Source: Vibrio sonorensis
GTDB taxonomy: Bacteria > Pseudomonadota > Gammaproteobacteria > Enterobacterales > Vibrionaceae
Reading direction: 5' to 3'
Length of the DNA: 64,000 bases
Assembly: GCF_001854765.1 (NCBI RefSeq)
Contig: NZ_LJJE01000035.1
Coordinates: forward strand, 1-64,000
In this document: piece after piece, positions 49,567 through 58,500 of the stretch
Layout: each line of letters begins with the position of its first letter
Position numbering within the stretch: the stretch's first letter is position 1
Notes under the pieces: model-generated
What the model was told of the DNA's origin: nothing
The model's database searches: none
Seen by the model: only the letters and a program-made list of their open reading frames with translations
Made by a program: the position numbers and the translations under genes

Positions 49567-50115
49567 ATGGACGCTCTCGACCTTTTATTAAATCGCCGAT
49601 CCATTGCAAAGCTATCTGCTCCGGCCCCAGAAGGAAAAGTGCTAGAGAATATCATTCGCGCGGGGTTACGAGCGCCGGATCACGCTGGACTCACACCTTG
49701 GCGATTTGTCATTTCTCAGGGAGAAGGGTTAGCGAAACTGGCAGATATCTTAGTTAAGGCAGCGGAAGTGGAAAATAGTGACGATGCGGTTATTGAAAAA
49801 TTGCGCAACGCACCCTATCGAGCACCTATGGTAATTACGGTTATCGCTAATGTTACCGAACATGAGAAAGTACCTGCCATAGAGCAACACCTGTCGGCCG
49901 GTTGTGCCGTACAGGCTATGCAAATGGCAGCTGTTGCCCAAGGCTTTCAAGGATTTTGGCGTTCTGGTAAATGGATGTTTCACGAAAAAGTTCGTGAAGC
50001 GTTTCACGTCCAAGGAGAAGACCAAATTGTCGGCTTCCTCTATTTAGGGACACCAGGTTGCACGCCAATGAAAGTACCAGAGCGAGAATTGAGTCAGTTC
50101 GTCGAATTTCTGTAG
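49567..50115 (+). CDS. ydjA: NAD(P)H nitroreductase YdjA-like
   Basis: The 182-residue FMN-dependent nitroreductase-fold protein begins MDALDLLLNRRSIAKLSAPAP, with the RRS phosphate-binding motif. It has APDHAGLTPWRF and GFLYLGTPG, as in E. coli YdjA, a minimal member of the family. The natural substrate is unknown. It lies convergent to a LysR gene. Confidence 0.9.
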   Translation: MDALDLLLNRRSIAKLSAPAPEGKVLENIIRAGLRAPDHAGLTPWRFVISQGEGLAKLADILVKAAEVENSDDAVIEKLRNAPYRAPMVITVIANVTEHEKVPAIEQHLSAGCAVQAMQMAAVAQGFQGFWRSGKWMFHEKVREAFHVQGEDQIVGFLYLGTPGCTPMKVPERELSQFVEFL

Positions 50116-50132
50116 ATGTTGTCAGCCAACAG

Positions 50133-50153
50133 AGGCCAGTGAAAAACTGGCCT
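50133..50153. terminator. Hairpin between ydjA and the LysR gene
   Basis: AGGCCAGT-GAAAA-ACTGGCCT is a perfect 8-bp stem between convergent genes, ending at the LysR stop codon. The T-tract is short, so it is a moderate terminator. Confidence 0.6.
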
Positions 50154-51028
50154 TAATGAATATTAAAGTTGATAACAAAATCGATAAATAGACGCACTTT
50201 CTCTGGGAGGTGGTCTTTATGGTTGTACAGCATATAGATATCTCTAGGGTTGGCACTCCATTCAGGCAATACCCTAACCAAGCTTTCATCTTCAATATAC
50301 TCGCGCAACATAACATCGGGCATAAGCGTAATACCTAACCCTGCAGAGCAAGCGCTGCGCACCACTTTTAAAGTATCCGCTTGGAATCGACCTTTATCGG
50401 TATTAACAACCGTTTCGCCGTTAGAGTTGGAAAGCTGCCACTTTAGCAATGGATGGCCTTTGAGAAGCGAGTGTTCGCTTAAGTCTTCAGCGTGTTTAGG
50501 CACCATGCGTTGCTTTAAGTACTCAGGGCTTGCGACAAGAATATCTTTAACCGCACCGATTTTGCGTGCAATTAGGCTAGAATCTCGTTGAGGACCGACG
50601 CGGAAAATGACATCCCACTCTGTTGGGTCAAGATTGTCAGCTTGGTTACTGGTGGTCAACTCGATCAAAATATCGGGATAAAGAGCCATAAACTCGTTGA
50701 ACATCGGCATCATCATTCGCTTAGTCAGGTTTGACGGCGATGATATGCGAATTCGACCTGCGGCACCTCGGCACTCATCAGTGATCTCTTCCGCCGTATT
50801 GGCTAAGCGTTCCAACAGAGGAGAGCACTCTTGGAAAAATCGCTCTCCAGCTTCAGTCAGAGATAGCTTGCGAGCATGGCGATTGAGTAAACGCAAGTTC
50901 AAAGATTCTTCGAGCGCTTGGATTCGACGAGTGATAGTTGCAACTGGTATCATAGTTTTTCTGGAAGTTGCGGTGTAGCTCCCATTTTCAACTACTAATC
51001 GGAAAAGATTGAGATCATCTAGTTTCAT
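50153..51028 (-). CDS. LysR-family transcriptional regulator
   Basis: The 291-residue protein has the N-terminal winged HTH (MKLDDLNLFRLVVENGSYTATSRKTMIPVATITRRIQALEESLNLRLLNRHARKLSLTEAGERF, in two segments) and a periplasmic-binding-like effector domain. The HTH helix has an unusual KTMIPVATITRR in place of the common LNVSQSAVSRQI. Its target is unknown; its neighbours give no clear partner. Confidence 0.9.
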   Translation of the reverse strand: MKLDDLNLFRLVVENGSYTATSRKTMIPVATITRRIQALEESLNLRLLNRHARKLSLTEAGERFFQECSPLLERLANTAEEITDECRGAAGRIRISSPSNLTKRMMMPMFNEFMALYPDILIELTTSNQADNLDPTEWDVIFRVGPQRDSSLIARKIGAVKDILVASPEYLKQRMVPKHAEDLSEHSLLKGHPLLKWQLSNSNGETVVNTDKGRFQADTLKVVRSACSAGLGITLMPDVMLREYIEDESLVRVLPEWSANPRDIYMLYNHKDHLPEKVRLFIDFVINFNIH

Positions 51029-51170
51029 TGTTTCGACACAAATGTTTACGAATTCAGATAATTTATACCTATATCAAATGTTAAAGCTTGCGTCATGTCA
51101 ACAAGTCATCTGATCTAGGTCACACCATACATCTAGTGTTGAGGGAAACCCGAGGGTGGAAGATTTGTAT

Positions 51171-51195
51171 AAAGTAGCTTTGGAGGCTACTTTTT
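51171..51195 (+). terminator. Terminator-like hairpin in the leader of the RssB-like gene
   Basis: AAAGTAGC / GCTACTTT with a 7-base loop and five T lies 76 bases before the downstream ATG at 51271. Because the upstream gene is divergent, it would end a short plus-strand transcript or act as an attenuator. A possible hairpin (GGG-AAA-CCC near 51143) precedes it. Confidence 0.55.
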
Positions 51196-51270
51196 AAGGA
51201 GCGTTTTTAAACTACCTATAAGAATAACAATAGTAATTGATGAAGTACTTGGTTGTGTGAGGCGAGGTTT

Positions 51271-52365
51271 ATGCTTAAGACGATTGATATGGCGACAGTG
51301 ACTCCGGAACGAGCAACGAGTCAGCAAAAGCTGATCCTAGTTGTAGACGATGACCCGGTTTTTCGTCGCATCACAAAAGGATATCTTGATGCGCAGGGTT
51401 ACAAGGTTATCGAAGCCGAAGATGGATTTGATGGGCTTCAAAAGCTGAGAGCTTTTGAGCCAGACCTAGTCCTGTGCGACTTGTCCATGCCAGTGTTAAA
51501 TGGCATAGAGTTTGTGGAAGAGGTGAGCTTAGAGTACCCCTCGCTGCCACTTATTGTTGTATCTGCAACGGAAGAGATGTCTGATGTTGCCAGAGCACTT
51601 AAATACGGAATAAAGGACTTTCTCACTAAGCCGATTAGTAATCACGACCACTTAGCCAACGCGATTGAAAATACGTTGGACGATACCGATAACCATCTGT
51701 CTGATCAAAGAGATTTCTCAAGCCAATGGTTTCGAGTCGACAGCGGAGATATGCCGGAAGAGCAAGAGCTTCACTGGCACCTTGAGTACTTGCAGCAAAA
51801 CCCAAACGCAGCGCGCTCTTTGCTACAGGCATTAGCTCCGGACAAAGATTCATCGCAAGGAGACTGGAAGTGCAGTTATCGCTTGCTTCAGTCTACCGAT
51901 GTTATGCCTTTAGTATTTGATTACGCGTGGTTGATCAACGGACAAATCGCCTTTTACATCGTCGACTCTAATGAAGAGTACGGTGCGGCGACCACTTTGC
52001 TTATCAGAGCGCTATTTCATGACTACTTGCGAAACCTCAAATGTTTTAATGCCGACTTAAAAGATATTGCTGAGCTTTTAGAAAAAGGGTTGAGCTGTGC
52101 AAAAAGTGTCAGCCCTGTTAACGCTATATTTGGGGTGGCGGATTTAGGTGAAGGCAAAGTTTCTCTATTACCAGCGGGGCTTGATGCACGTTGGTCGAAT
52201 GGGGACCTGTCTCAGCATATTCCCGCGGGAGTAAAGCTAGGTGAAAACTGCGTGAAAAACTTTATTACCACGGATCTACCTATCCACAGTGCAGGGCAGT
52301 TGTCATTAAGCCTGATTGGTTCGAGCAGTTTTAGTCTAGATATCTATCAAGGACCCCGAGCTTAA
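51271..52365 (+). CDS. rssB: RssB-like response regulator
   Basis: The 364-residue protein has an N-terminal receiver domain (ILVVDDDPVFRR, phospho-acceptor Asp in LVLCDLSMPVLNG, Lys in DFLTKPIS). Its C-terminal half is weakly conserved and resembles a degenerate PP2C-type phosphatase domain, as in E. coli RssB, the adaptor that delivers RpoS to ClpXP. There is no DNA-binding domain. The start is ATG 51271 with GAGG/CGAGG upstream; an in-frame TTG at 51253 is less likely. The RssB name is by architecture. Confidence 0.7.
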   Translation: MLKTIDMATVTPERATSQQKLILVVDDDPVFRRITKGYLDAQGYKVIEAEDGFDGLQKLRAFEPDLVLCDLSMPVLNGIEFVEEVSLEYPSLPLIVVSATEEMSDVARALKYGIKDFLTKPISNHDHLANAIENTLDDTDNHLSDQRDFSSQWFRVDSGDMPEEQELHWHLEYLQQNPNAARSLLQALAPDKDSSQGDWKCSYRLLQSTDVMPLVFDYAWLINGQIAFYIVDSNEEYGAATTLLIRALFHDYLRNLKCFNADLKDIAELLEKGLSCAKSVSPVNAIFGVADLGEGKVSLLPAGLDARWSNGDLSQHIPAGVKLGENCVKNFITTDLPIHSAGQLSLSLIGSSSFSLDIYQGPRA

Positions 52366-52388
52366 ATAAGGTTATTCAAGGTAACAAG

Positions 52389-52413
52389 AGGCTCGCACTA
52401 TGCGGGCCTTTTT
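52389..52413 (+). terminator. Terminator after the RssB-like gene
   Basis: AGGC-T-CGC / GCG-G-GCCT stem with a 5-base loop, followed by five T. Confidence 0.82.
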
Positions 52414-52653
52414 ACTGCTCGAACATTTTGATTTTCCGACATTTCCTTAATATGTCGCTTAAATTTTTTTAATAAAAGAGCACCCTTATCTAGTTTAAAG
52501 AAAGAGCAATAAAGTCAATACCCACTTAGTTTGTCGGTGTTTGTACGGGATCCTTTTCGGTATAGTTTGCGACCAACAAAAAAAGCCTAGCTTGTTAACA
52601 AATAAGTTACAGCCAAAGGCGTGAATTAGTCACTTACAAAAGAGAAGCAAACC

Positions 52654-52785
52654 ATGGCAGACAGCGACTTCAAAGAACCTTATAATATTTATTACTTTCT
52701 GGGCTTTATTGCCGTATTACTTATTCCAACATTACCGGCGACTCTGACGTGGATTCGCATTCTCAACGGATACGCTGGTTTTTAA
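52654..52785 (+). CDS. Small membrane protein, 43 residues
   Basis: The frame from ATG 52654 reads MADSDFKEPYNIYYFLGFIA, then VLLIPTLPATLTWIRILNGY and AGF, to a TAA at 52783-52785. It has one hydrophobic segment (about 14-33) containing two Pro residues. The ribosome-binding site AGAG is about 9 bases upstream. It overlaps the long form of the next gene and precedes its ribosome-binding site by 5 bases, so the two are probably one operon. I do not recognise a family; its membrane topology and placement support a real gene. Confidence 0.6.
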   Translation: MADSDFKEPYNIYYFLGFIAVLLIPTLPATLTWIRILNGYAGF

Positions 52786-53195
52786 TAAACGAGGAGTGCC
52801 ACATCAGTATCCGTAAGCTCGGCTTTAATATTGTAGGTGGCATCAGCTTAGTACTTGGTATTGCGGGTATCTTTCTACCCGTCTTACCCACCACACCTTT
52901 TATTTTGCTAGCCAGTGCTTGTTTTATGAGGGGGAGTCCGACTTTTCATCGCTGGCTGCATCAACACCCCACGTTTGGCCCAATGTTAGACAATTGGCAC
53001 AAACACAAAGCGGTAAGTCGAAAAGTAAAGACGCGTGGAGCCGTACTTATGATCGCCAGTTTTGGCTTTTCAATCTGGGTAGTTCCTATCCTGTACGTAA
53101 AACTCGGATTAGCTTTCACTTTTGTTATCTTGTTCTGTTGGTTTATTCGCCTTCCTGTGACCGAGCGTCTTGCTCAGCAGTCAGAAAATCACTAA
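52749..53195 (+). CDS. DUF454 (YbaN-like) inner-membrane protein, start uncertain
   Basis: The conserved part, RKLGFNIVGGISLVLGIAGI then FLPVLPTTPFILLASACFMR, with SPTFHRWLHQHPTFGPML and RLPVTERL, is typical of YbaN/DUF454 and has about three to four membrane helices. Function is unknown. The open frame can start at GTG 52749, but a well-placed GAGGAG (52791-52796) sits 6 bases before an ATC at 52803, where an ATG would be expected (ISIRKLGFN). A miscalled ATG or a rare ATC start is possible. In E. coli ybaN is near apt-dnaX, as here. Confidence 0.85.
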   Translation: MDSHSQRIRWFLINEECHISIRKLGFNIVGGISLVLGIAGIFLPVLPTTPFILLASACFMRGSPTFHRWLHQHPTFGPMLDNWHKHKAVSRKVKTRGAVLMIASFGFSIWVVPILYVKLGLAFTFVILFCWFIRLPVTERLAQQSENH

Positions 53196-53210
53196 TATTG
53201 CAGAGAAGTG

Positions 53211-53241
53211 TGCCCACTCTTCGAGTGGGCATTTGTATTTT
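53211..53241 (+). terminator. Terminator after the DUF454 gene
   Basis: TGCCCACTC-TTC-GAGTGGGCA is a perfect 9-bp stem followed by TTTGTATTTT. Confidence 0.75.
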
Positions 53242-53354
53242 AAGTATCGGTTGATAAGAGCGCTCTCTATGCTAACTTCTTGTTTGCCGATAGACATGAG
53301 TCGAAAGCTCGCTTTGGACTACTGTGATAATCACAAGCCAACCAAGATAATATT

Positions 53355-53900
53355 ATGACAACAGATACCATCTCTTTGATTAAATCTAGTATCAAAAGCA
53401 TCCCTGATTACCCAAAGCCAGGCATTCTATTTCGTGACGTAACTAGCTTGCTAGAAGACGCTCAAGCTTATCAAGCAACTATCAAACTCTTGGTTGAAAA
53501 GTACCAATCTCTTGGCTTTACCAAAGTAGTGGGCACTGAAGCGCGCGGATTTCTTTTTGGCGCACCTTTGGCATTAGAGTTAGGCATAGGTTTTGTCCCT
53601 GTTCGCAAGCCAGGTAAGTTACCTAGAGCGACAGTCGCGGAGTCGTACGAGTTAGAATACGGCGTCGATACTTTAGAGATCCATACGGACGCGATCAGCC
53701 AAGGTGACAAAGTGCTAGTGGTCGATGACCTATTGGCAACCGGCGGCACCATTGAAGCGACAACGAAACTGATCCGTCAACTTGGCGGCGAAGTAGAGCA
53801 CGCTGCGTTTGTCATTAACCTTCCTGAAATCGGCGGTGACAAACGTTTGGAAAAAATGGGTCTTAACGTGTACAGCATTTGTGAGTTCGAAGGACACTAA
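53355..53900 (+). CDS. apt: Adenine phosphoribosyltransferase
   Basis: Apt salvages adenine to AMP with PRPP. The 181-residue protein has [21 protein letters not shown] and the PRPP loop [16 protein letters not shown]. The length is normal. It is followed 12 bases later by dnaX, the usual order apt-dnaX-ybaB-recR. Confidence 0.96.
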   Translation: MTTDTISLIKSSIKSIPDYPKPGILFRDVTSLLEDAQAYQATIKLLVEKYQSLGFTKVVGTEARGFLFGAPLALELGIGFVPVRKPGKLPRATVAESYELEYGVDTLEIHTDAISQGDKVLVVDDLLATGGTIEATTKLIRQLGGEVEHAAFVINLPEIGGDKRLEKMGLNVYSICEFEGH

Positions 53901-53912
53901 ACGGAATTATTC

Positions 53913-56041
53913 ATGAGCTATCTTGCCTTAGCGCGAAAATGGCGACCAAGCGATTTAGCGAAGTCGTTGGTCAGTCTCATGTGCTTACTGCATTAGAGAA
54001 TGCATTGGCACAAAACCGCCTCCATCACGCTTACTTGTTTAGCGGCACGCGAGGCGTGGGTAAAACTACGATTGGCCGCTTGTTTGCCAAGGGGCTAAAC
54101 TGCGAAGAAGGTATTACAGCAACGCCTTGCGGAAAGTGTTCTACTTGTCGAGAGATTGACGAAGGACGCTTTGTTGACTTGTTGGAAATAGACGCCGCTT
54201 CGCGTACTAAGGTAGAAGACACAAGAGAGCTTCTGGATAACGTTCAATACAAGCCAGCACGTGGTCGATTCAAAGTTTATCTTATCGACGAAGTTCACAT
54301 GCTGTCTCGTCATAGTTTCAATGCGTTGTTAAAGACCCTTGAAGAGCCGCCAGAGTATGTCAAATTTATTCTGGCGACTACCGACCCTCAGAAATTACCT
54401 GTCACCATTTTGTCTCGCTGCTTGCAGTTTCATCTCAAGCCTATTTCAGTTGATGAAATCCGCACGCACTTGGAATTCATCTTAGAGCAAGAACAGGTGA
54501 GCTTTGACCACAAAGGTTTGAGTTTACTAGCGCACGCTGCCAACGGCAGTATGCGAGATGCACAAAGCTTAGCCGATCAAGCGATTGCATTAGGCAATGG
54601 TGTGATTCAAGGTGATTTGGTTGCTCGCATGTTAGGTACGTTAGATACCGACTATGCATTACACCTTCTTGAGGCGATGGCTCATAAGCAAGTAGAACCC
54701 GTGATGACAGCGCTGGAAAGCCTAGCGCAAAACGGTGTGGAATGGGATGCTCTATTACAGCAACTTGCTACACAACTTCACCGTCTGGCGATGTATCAAG
54801 CTCTACCATCAAGTTTGGACAGAACGCAACCCGATGCGGAAAAAGTGGAGCTAATGAGCCAACACTTTACACCGCAAGAGCTTCAACTCTATTACCAAAT
54901 CGTGATTAAAGGTCGAGAAGATATCGCTATTTCGCCCTCCGAACGCATTGCGATAGAAATGGTTTTGTTGCGAATGATGGCATTTAAACCTCAAAGTATT
55001 GGGGCAGAGCCAGTGGTGGTGCCAGTTCCGCAAGAGGTTAAGCAAAGTGCTCCAGTGGTATCACCACCAGCGGTAGAGCAATCGCGACCAGCTCAGGCTT
55101 CCGCTGCTATTGCCGCTCAACCTGATGTTATACCTACACAATCGGTGGTTAAGTCTGAAGAAGCTCCAATGCCTCAGGAAATGCCAATGGATCCTGAACC
55201 GGACTATGCGCCGCCACCTATGGACGTGTATACACAGCCACATATGGCAGAGCCGCCAGTTTACAACGAACCTGAACAAGTGCCCCAACAGCCCGTAGAG
55301 AGGCCAGTGGCGGCACCAACAGCCCCTACAGGTTTGAGAGGTGGTCTAAGGCATCAATTGAAGTCAAAGCGCGACAATCAGCAGTCTAAAGAAGCGCCTT
55401 CAGGAAAAAAGTTTGAAGCGACATCCGGCAAAATATCGGAGTCTGTTCTCGACCGTGTAGCACAAAAACACGGAGGTAAACGGGTGTCGCCAGTAACGGC
55501 TTCTCAAAGCGCGGAAACGCAAGAAGTCGATAATGAACCATACCAGTGGAAACCTTCAAAACCAGTTGTTAGCCAAGAGAAGCCAGAGCTGACGCCGACG
55601 CAAATCAAAAAAGCATTAGAGCACGAAAAAACGCCAGAAATGGCAAAAAAACTGCTAGATGAGTCGGTAGCAAAGGATAGCTGGGCGGCCACAATTCAAA
55701 GTTTACAGACGCCTAAGTTGGTTGAGCAGCTAGCGTTAAATTCTTGTTTCGAACAAGACGGCGATCGTATCCGACTGACTCTAAGAGCGACGCAAGGACA
55801 TCTCAATACCGATAAAGCGAGAGCAGAGCTTGCGCGCGCGCTATCAGAATCTTTGGGAATTAACTGTCAATTGACGGTTGAAATTGGCGACAAAGGCGAA
55901 ACGCCATTAGAGTTAAGAGATAAGCTCTATCAACAGCGACTACAACAAGCTTTTAGCAGTTTAGCGGAAGATAAAACGGTACAGTTTATCGAAAAACGCT
56001 TCTCGGCTCAGTTAGATAATGACAGTGTAAGACCAGTTTAA
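53913..56041 (+). CDS. dnaX: DNA polymerase III subunits gamma and tau, frameshifted near the start
   Basis: DnaX is the clamp-loader ATPase and organises the replisome. Start ATG 53913 gives MSYLALARKWRPS; then one C is missing near 53950 (AAGCCGATTT to AAGCGATTT), and reading resumes as RFSEVVGQSHVLTALENAL. The AAA+ domain has Walker A GTRGVGKTT, a four-Cys zinc module (CGKCSTC), the DEVHMLS box and the SRCLQF sensor. A Pro/Gln-rich linker and the tau C-terminal domain follow. Restored, it is about 710 residues. The gene is essential, so the break is almost surely a sequence error. Confidence 0.95.
55645..55672 (+). promoter_or_regulatory. Possible -1 frameshift site in dnaX
   Basis: In the tau frame GCA-AAA-AAA-CTG contains the slippery heptamer A-AAA-AAA (55645-55651). 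A -1 slip reads ACT-GCT-AGA then stop TGA at 55660-55662. A small hairpin (TGCTA / TAGCA, 55653-55672) follows. E. coli makes gamma by -1 slippage at A-AAA-AAG. Here the site is much nearer the end, at the edge of the C-terminal domain. Confidence 0.35.
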
Positions 56042-56147
56042 ATCTAGCTAAAACAATAAATAGACTAAGTGATAGAAAGGGTTGAAAAATGCTATTTCAC
56101 CCCAATCTAAAGTGAAACAATCAAGCTAATTAACCAGAGAGATAAAC

Positions 56148-56477
56148 ATGTTTGGTAAAGGCGGTATGGGTAACCTGATGAAGCAAGCCCAGCAGATGCA
56201 AGATCGCATGCAAAAGCTTCAAGAAGAAATCGCAAATATGGAAGTGACAGGTGAGTCTGGCGCAGGGTTGGTTAAAGTAACCATCACTGGTAGCCATAGT
56301 GTTCGTCGCGTCCACATTGATGAAAGCCTAATGGAAGACGACAAAGAGATGCTAGAAGACTTGATCGCTGCGGCGTTCAACGATGCAGCTCGTCGCGTTG
56401 AAGAAACTCAAAAAGAGAAAATGGCGTCAGTAACAGGTGGAATGCAGCTTCCTCCTGGTATGAAAATGCCGTTTTAA
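56148..56477 (+). CDS. ybaB: YbaB/EbfC nucleoid-associated protein
   Basis: The 109-residue protein begins [20 protein letters not shown] and has the [19 protein letters not shown] strand region typical of the family. It binds DNA as a dimer. It lies between dnaX and recR, as in most gammaproteobacteria. Confidence 0.95.
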   Translation: MFGKGGMGNLMKQAQQMQDRMQKLQEEIANMEVTGESGAGLVKVTITGSHSVRRVHIDESLMEDDKEMLEDLIAAAFNDAARRVEETQKEKMASVTGGMQLPPGMKMPF

Positions 56478-56483
56478 TCTTAT

Positions 56484-57083
56484 ATGCGTACCAGCCATTT
56501 GCTGGAACAACTTATGGAGGCTTTGCGTTGCTTACCGGGTGTTGGACCCAAGTCAGCTCAGCGCATGGCCTTTCATCTGTTACAGCGAGACAGAAAAGGT
56601 GGTCTTCAGCTCGCCGACGCTTTGAGTAAAGCGATGACTGAAATTGGTCACTGTAGCGAATGTCGAACTTTTACCGAAGAAGAAGTTTGTCATATCTGTA
56701 CTAACCCAAAGCGGCAAGAAGGTGGGCAGCTCTGCGTGGTGGAAAGCCCAGCAGATATTGCAGCCGTAGAAGCTACTGGCCAGTTTTCTGGACGTTATTT
56801 TGTGCTAATGGGGCACTTGTCTCCTTTAGACGGCATTGGTCCTAGTGATATAGGCTTAGATGTACTTGATTACCGCCTTGGCAGGGGAGATATCAAAGAG
56901 GTTATCCTCGCGACCAATCCAACTGTTGAAGGTGAAGCAACCGCTCACTACATTGCGGAGCTTTGCAAAGCGCATCAAGTCGATGCCAGCCGAATTGCCC
57001 ATGGTGTACCAGTGGGGGGAGAGTTAGATTTGGTCGATGGCACGACACTTTCTCACTCCTTAATGGGTAGACACAAACTTTGA
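56484..57083 (+). CDS. recR: Recombination mediator RecR
   Basis: RecR works with RecFO to load RecA at gaps. The 199-residue protein has the HhH segment [20 protein letters not shown], a C4 zinc finger ([16 protein letters not shown]) and a Toprim domain ([19 protein letters not shown]). It ends [20 protein letters not shown]. It starts 6 bases after ybaB. Confidence 0.96.
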   Translation: MRTSHLLEQLMEALRCLPGVGPKSAQRMAFHLLQRDRKGGLQLADALSKAMTEIGHCSECRTFTEEEVCHICTNPKRQEGGQLCVVESPADIAAVEATGQFSGRYFVLMGHLSPLDGIGPSDIGLDVLDYRLGRGDIKEVILATNPTVEGEATAHYIAELCKAHQVDASRIAHGVPVGGELDLVDGTTLSHSLMGRHKL

Positions 57084-57107
57084 AAAGGTCGCTGGTAGCG
57101 ACCTTTT
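57083..57107. terminator. Bidirectional terminator between recR and the S41-like gene
   Basis: AAAAGGTCGC-TGGTA-GCGACCTTTT lies between convergent genes. Confidence 0.9.
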
Positions 57108-58412
57108 TTATTGCTCCGCCGCCAGCTTGAGTGTTGGTGTCATCCAATCAACGCCTTTAATTTCTTTGAGCTCAAGAGACGGGACTATGGGCGCAGTATC
57201 GATAACTTGCCCTTTACTGTCTAGGAAGCGCCTTTTGGCCAAGCGCAGCGTATAACCGTTGGGCAGTGTATAAGAATCGAGAAGCGACATTTGACCGTAA
57301 GTTGGTTTACCAAGGTGTACCACGTTTGATTTTTGCTTCAGTAGATAGGTTAATAGCTCAGCAGAGCCAGATGTTTGCTCACTCGTGACGACATACACGG
57401 GTTTTGTGTAAGGTGACGGAAGCGGGTCAATCTCAATCGTGCTTTGTTCTACTGGCTGACCTGAAAAGTAGCTGGCGCTATACGTTTTTTCATCGCTGCT
57501 ATGCCCAAAAGCTTGGGCGAGCTGCATAGCGGATGTGGCGCTTTCCCCGGTGTTAATAGTGAGATCCAAAAGGAGAGCATGAGTACCCTCTAGGTCTTGC
57601 AAGGCTCTAACTAATGTCGAGCGAATCTCTTGTCGGGGCATCGCTGATACAGTGACAATACCAATGTTATCTTTATTGATACACCAAGTCAGAAACTGTT
57701 CAGGCTTATCTTGGTTTTGCGGTGAGAGCACATCGCAGTGCGAAGCGAGCTTTTCAAGTGATTGTTGGTGCGTTAGTGCGATTTCAGCGGGTTCTGCGAG
57801 CACTTGCGCAGTAGGGATCACTTGTAAACTTTGGTCTTCTATCGAATGGAGCATTTTGGAAACTTGCGCTGACCATGCAGGATTAAATTCGGCATTGTTA
57901 GTACGAGCTTGGTAGGAGAGATAAAGATCTTCCCAGCGTTGATGATCTTGATCGACAAAAGCGTGGTTGGCGTGCACCAACTGCCAAAAGCGCTCAAAGA
58001 GTTGTTGATCGTTGAGCTTAGGTGAAGTTGCTGGTTTTTGTCGCGCTTTAAAAACATAAGTGACGTTGTCGAAATAGGTGTTGCCAACAGCATCGGTCAC
58101 TGAAAGCTTAAATCGATAGTTTCCAGCCATAGCTGGTGCGGTAAACTGAGTGGCGAGACGGGTGGGGTCTTTAATCTTTACAGCCTGTTTGCCTTCGACT
58201 TGACTCCATTGAAACTCAAGATCACCTAAGGAGTTTAACGACGAAAGTAGAGTTCCTTTAAGCGTGATAAGGCCCTGAGAAGAAGTAAATACTTTATCCC
58301 CTCCTGCGTGGATCTTTATCGCTTTGAAACTGGGTTTATCTGCTGAAGTTATCTCGTAGTTACACGCGGACAAAAGGAATAAAACAGCGACAACAAAACC
58401 TTTTTTAATCAT
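57108..58412 (-). CDS. S41 peptidase-like lipoprotein with altered active site
   Basis: The 434-residue protein has a lipoprotein signal with lipobox LLSAC (Cys 17) and a PKD/Ig-like domain (about 30-120). Its C-terminal half resembles tail-specific S41 peptidases. In the region matching Prc SASASE...EPTFGKG, this protein reads TSGSAELLTYLLKQ, then HLGKPTYGQM: the catalytic Lys is Gln and the Ser position falls on Gly/Ser. It may therefore be a non-catalytic family member. The target is unknown. It is convergent to recR. Confidence 0.7.
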   Translation of the reverse strand: MIKKGFVVAVLFLLSACNYEITSADKPSFKAIKIHAGGDKVFTSSQGLITLKGTLLSSLNSLGDLEFQWSQVEGKQAVKIKDPTRLATQFTAPAMAGNYRFKLSVTDAVGNTYFDNVTYVFKARQKPATSPKLNDQQLFERFWQLVHANHAFVDQDHQRWEDLYLSYQARTNNAEFNPAWSAQVSKMLHSIEDQSLQVIPTAQVLAEPAEIALTHQQSLEKLASHCDVLSPQNQDKPEQFLTWCINKDNIGIVTVSAMPRQEIRSTLVRALQDLEGTHALLLDLTINTGESATSAMQLAQAFGHSSDEKTYSASYFSGQPVEQSTIEIDPLPSPYTKPVYVVTSEQTSGSAELLTYLLKQKSNVVHLGKPTYGQMSLLDSYTLPNGYTLRLAKRRFLDSKGQVIDTAPIVPSLELKEIKGVDWMTPTLKLAAEQ

Positions 58413-58500
58413 CCTCGTCTCTTTGATAAATTGGTGATGCTTTGGCGATATCTCATTGATTTACTATGATAACTGAGTTATCGCCAATTAGCATGCTTTG

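Noticed and set aside
53913..53960. The break near the start of dnaX as programmed frameshifting
   Set aside because: It is in the first 15 codons, has no slippery heptamer, and matches the homopolymer-loss pattern seen in other genes.
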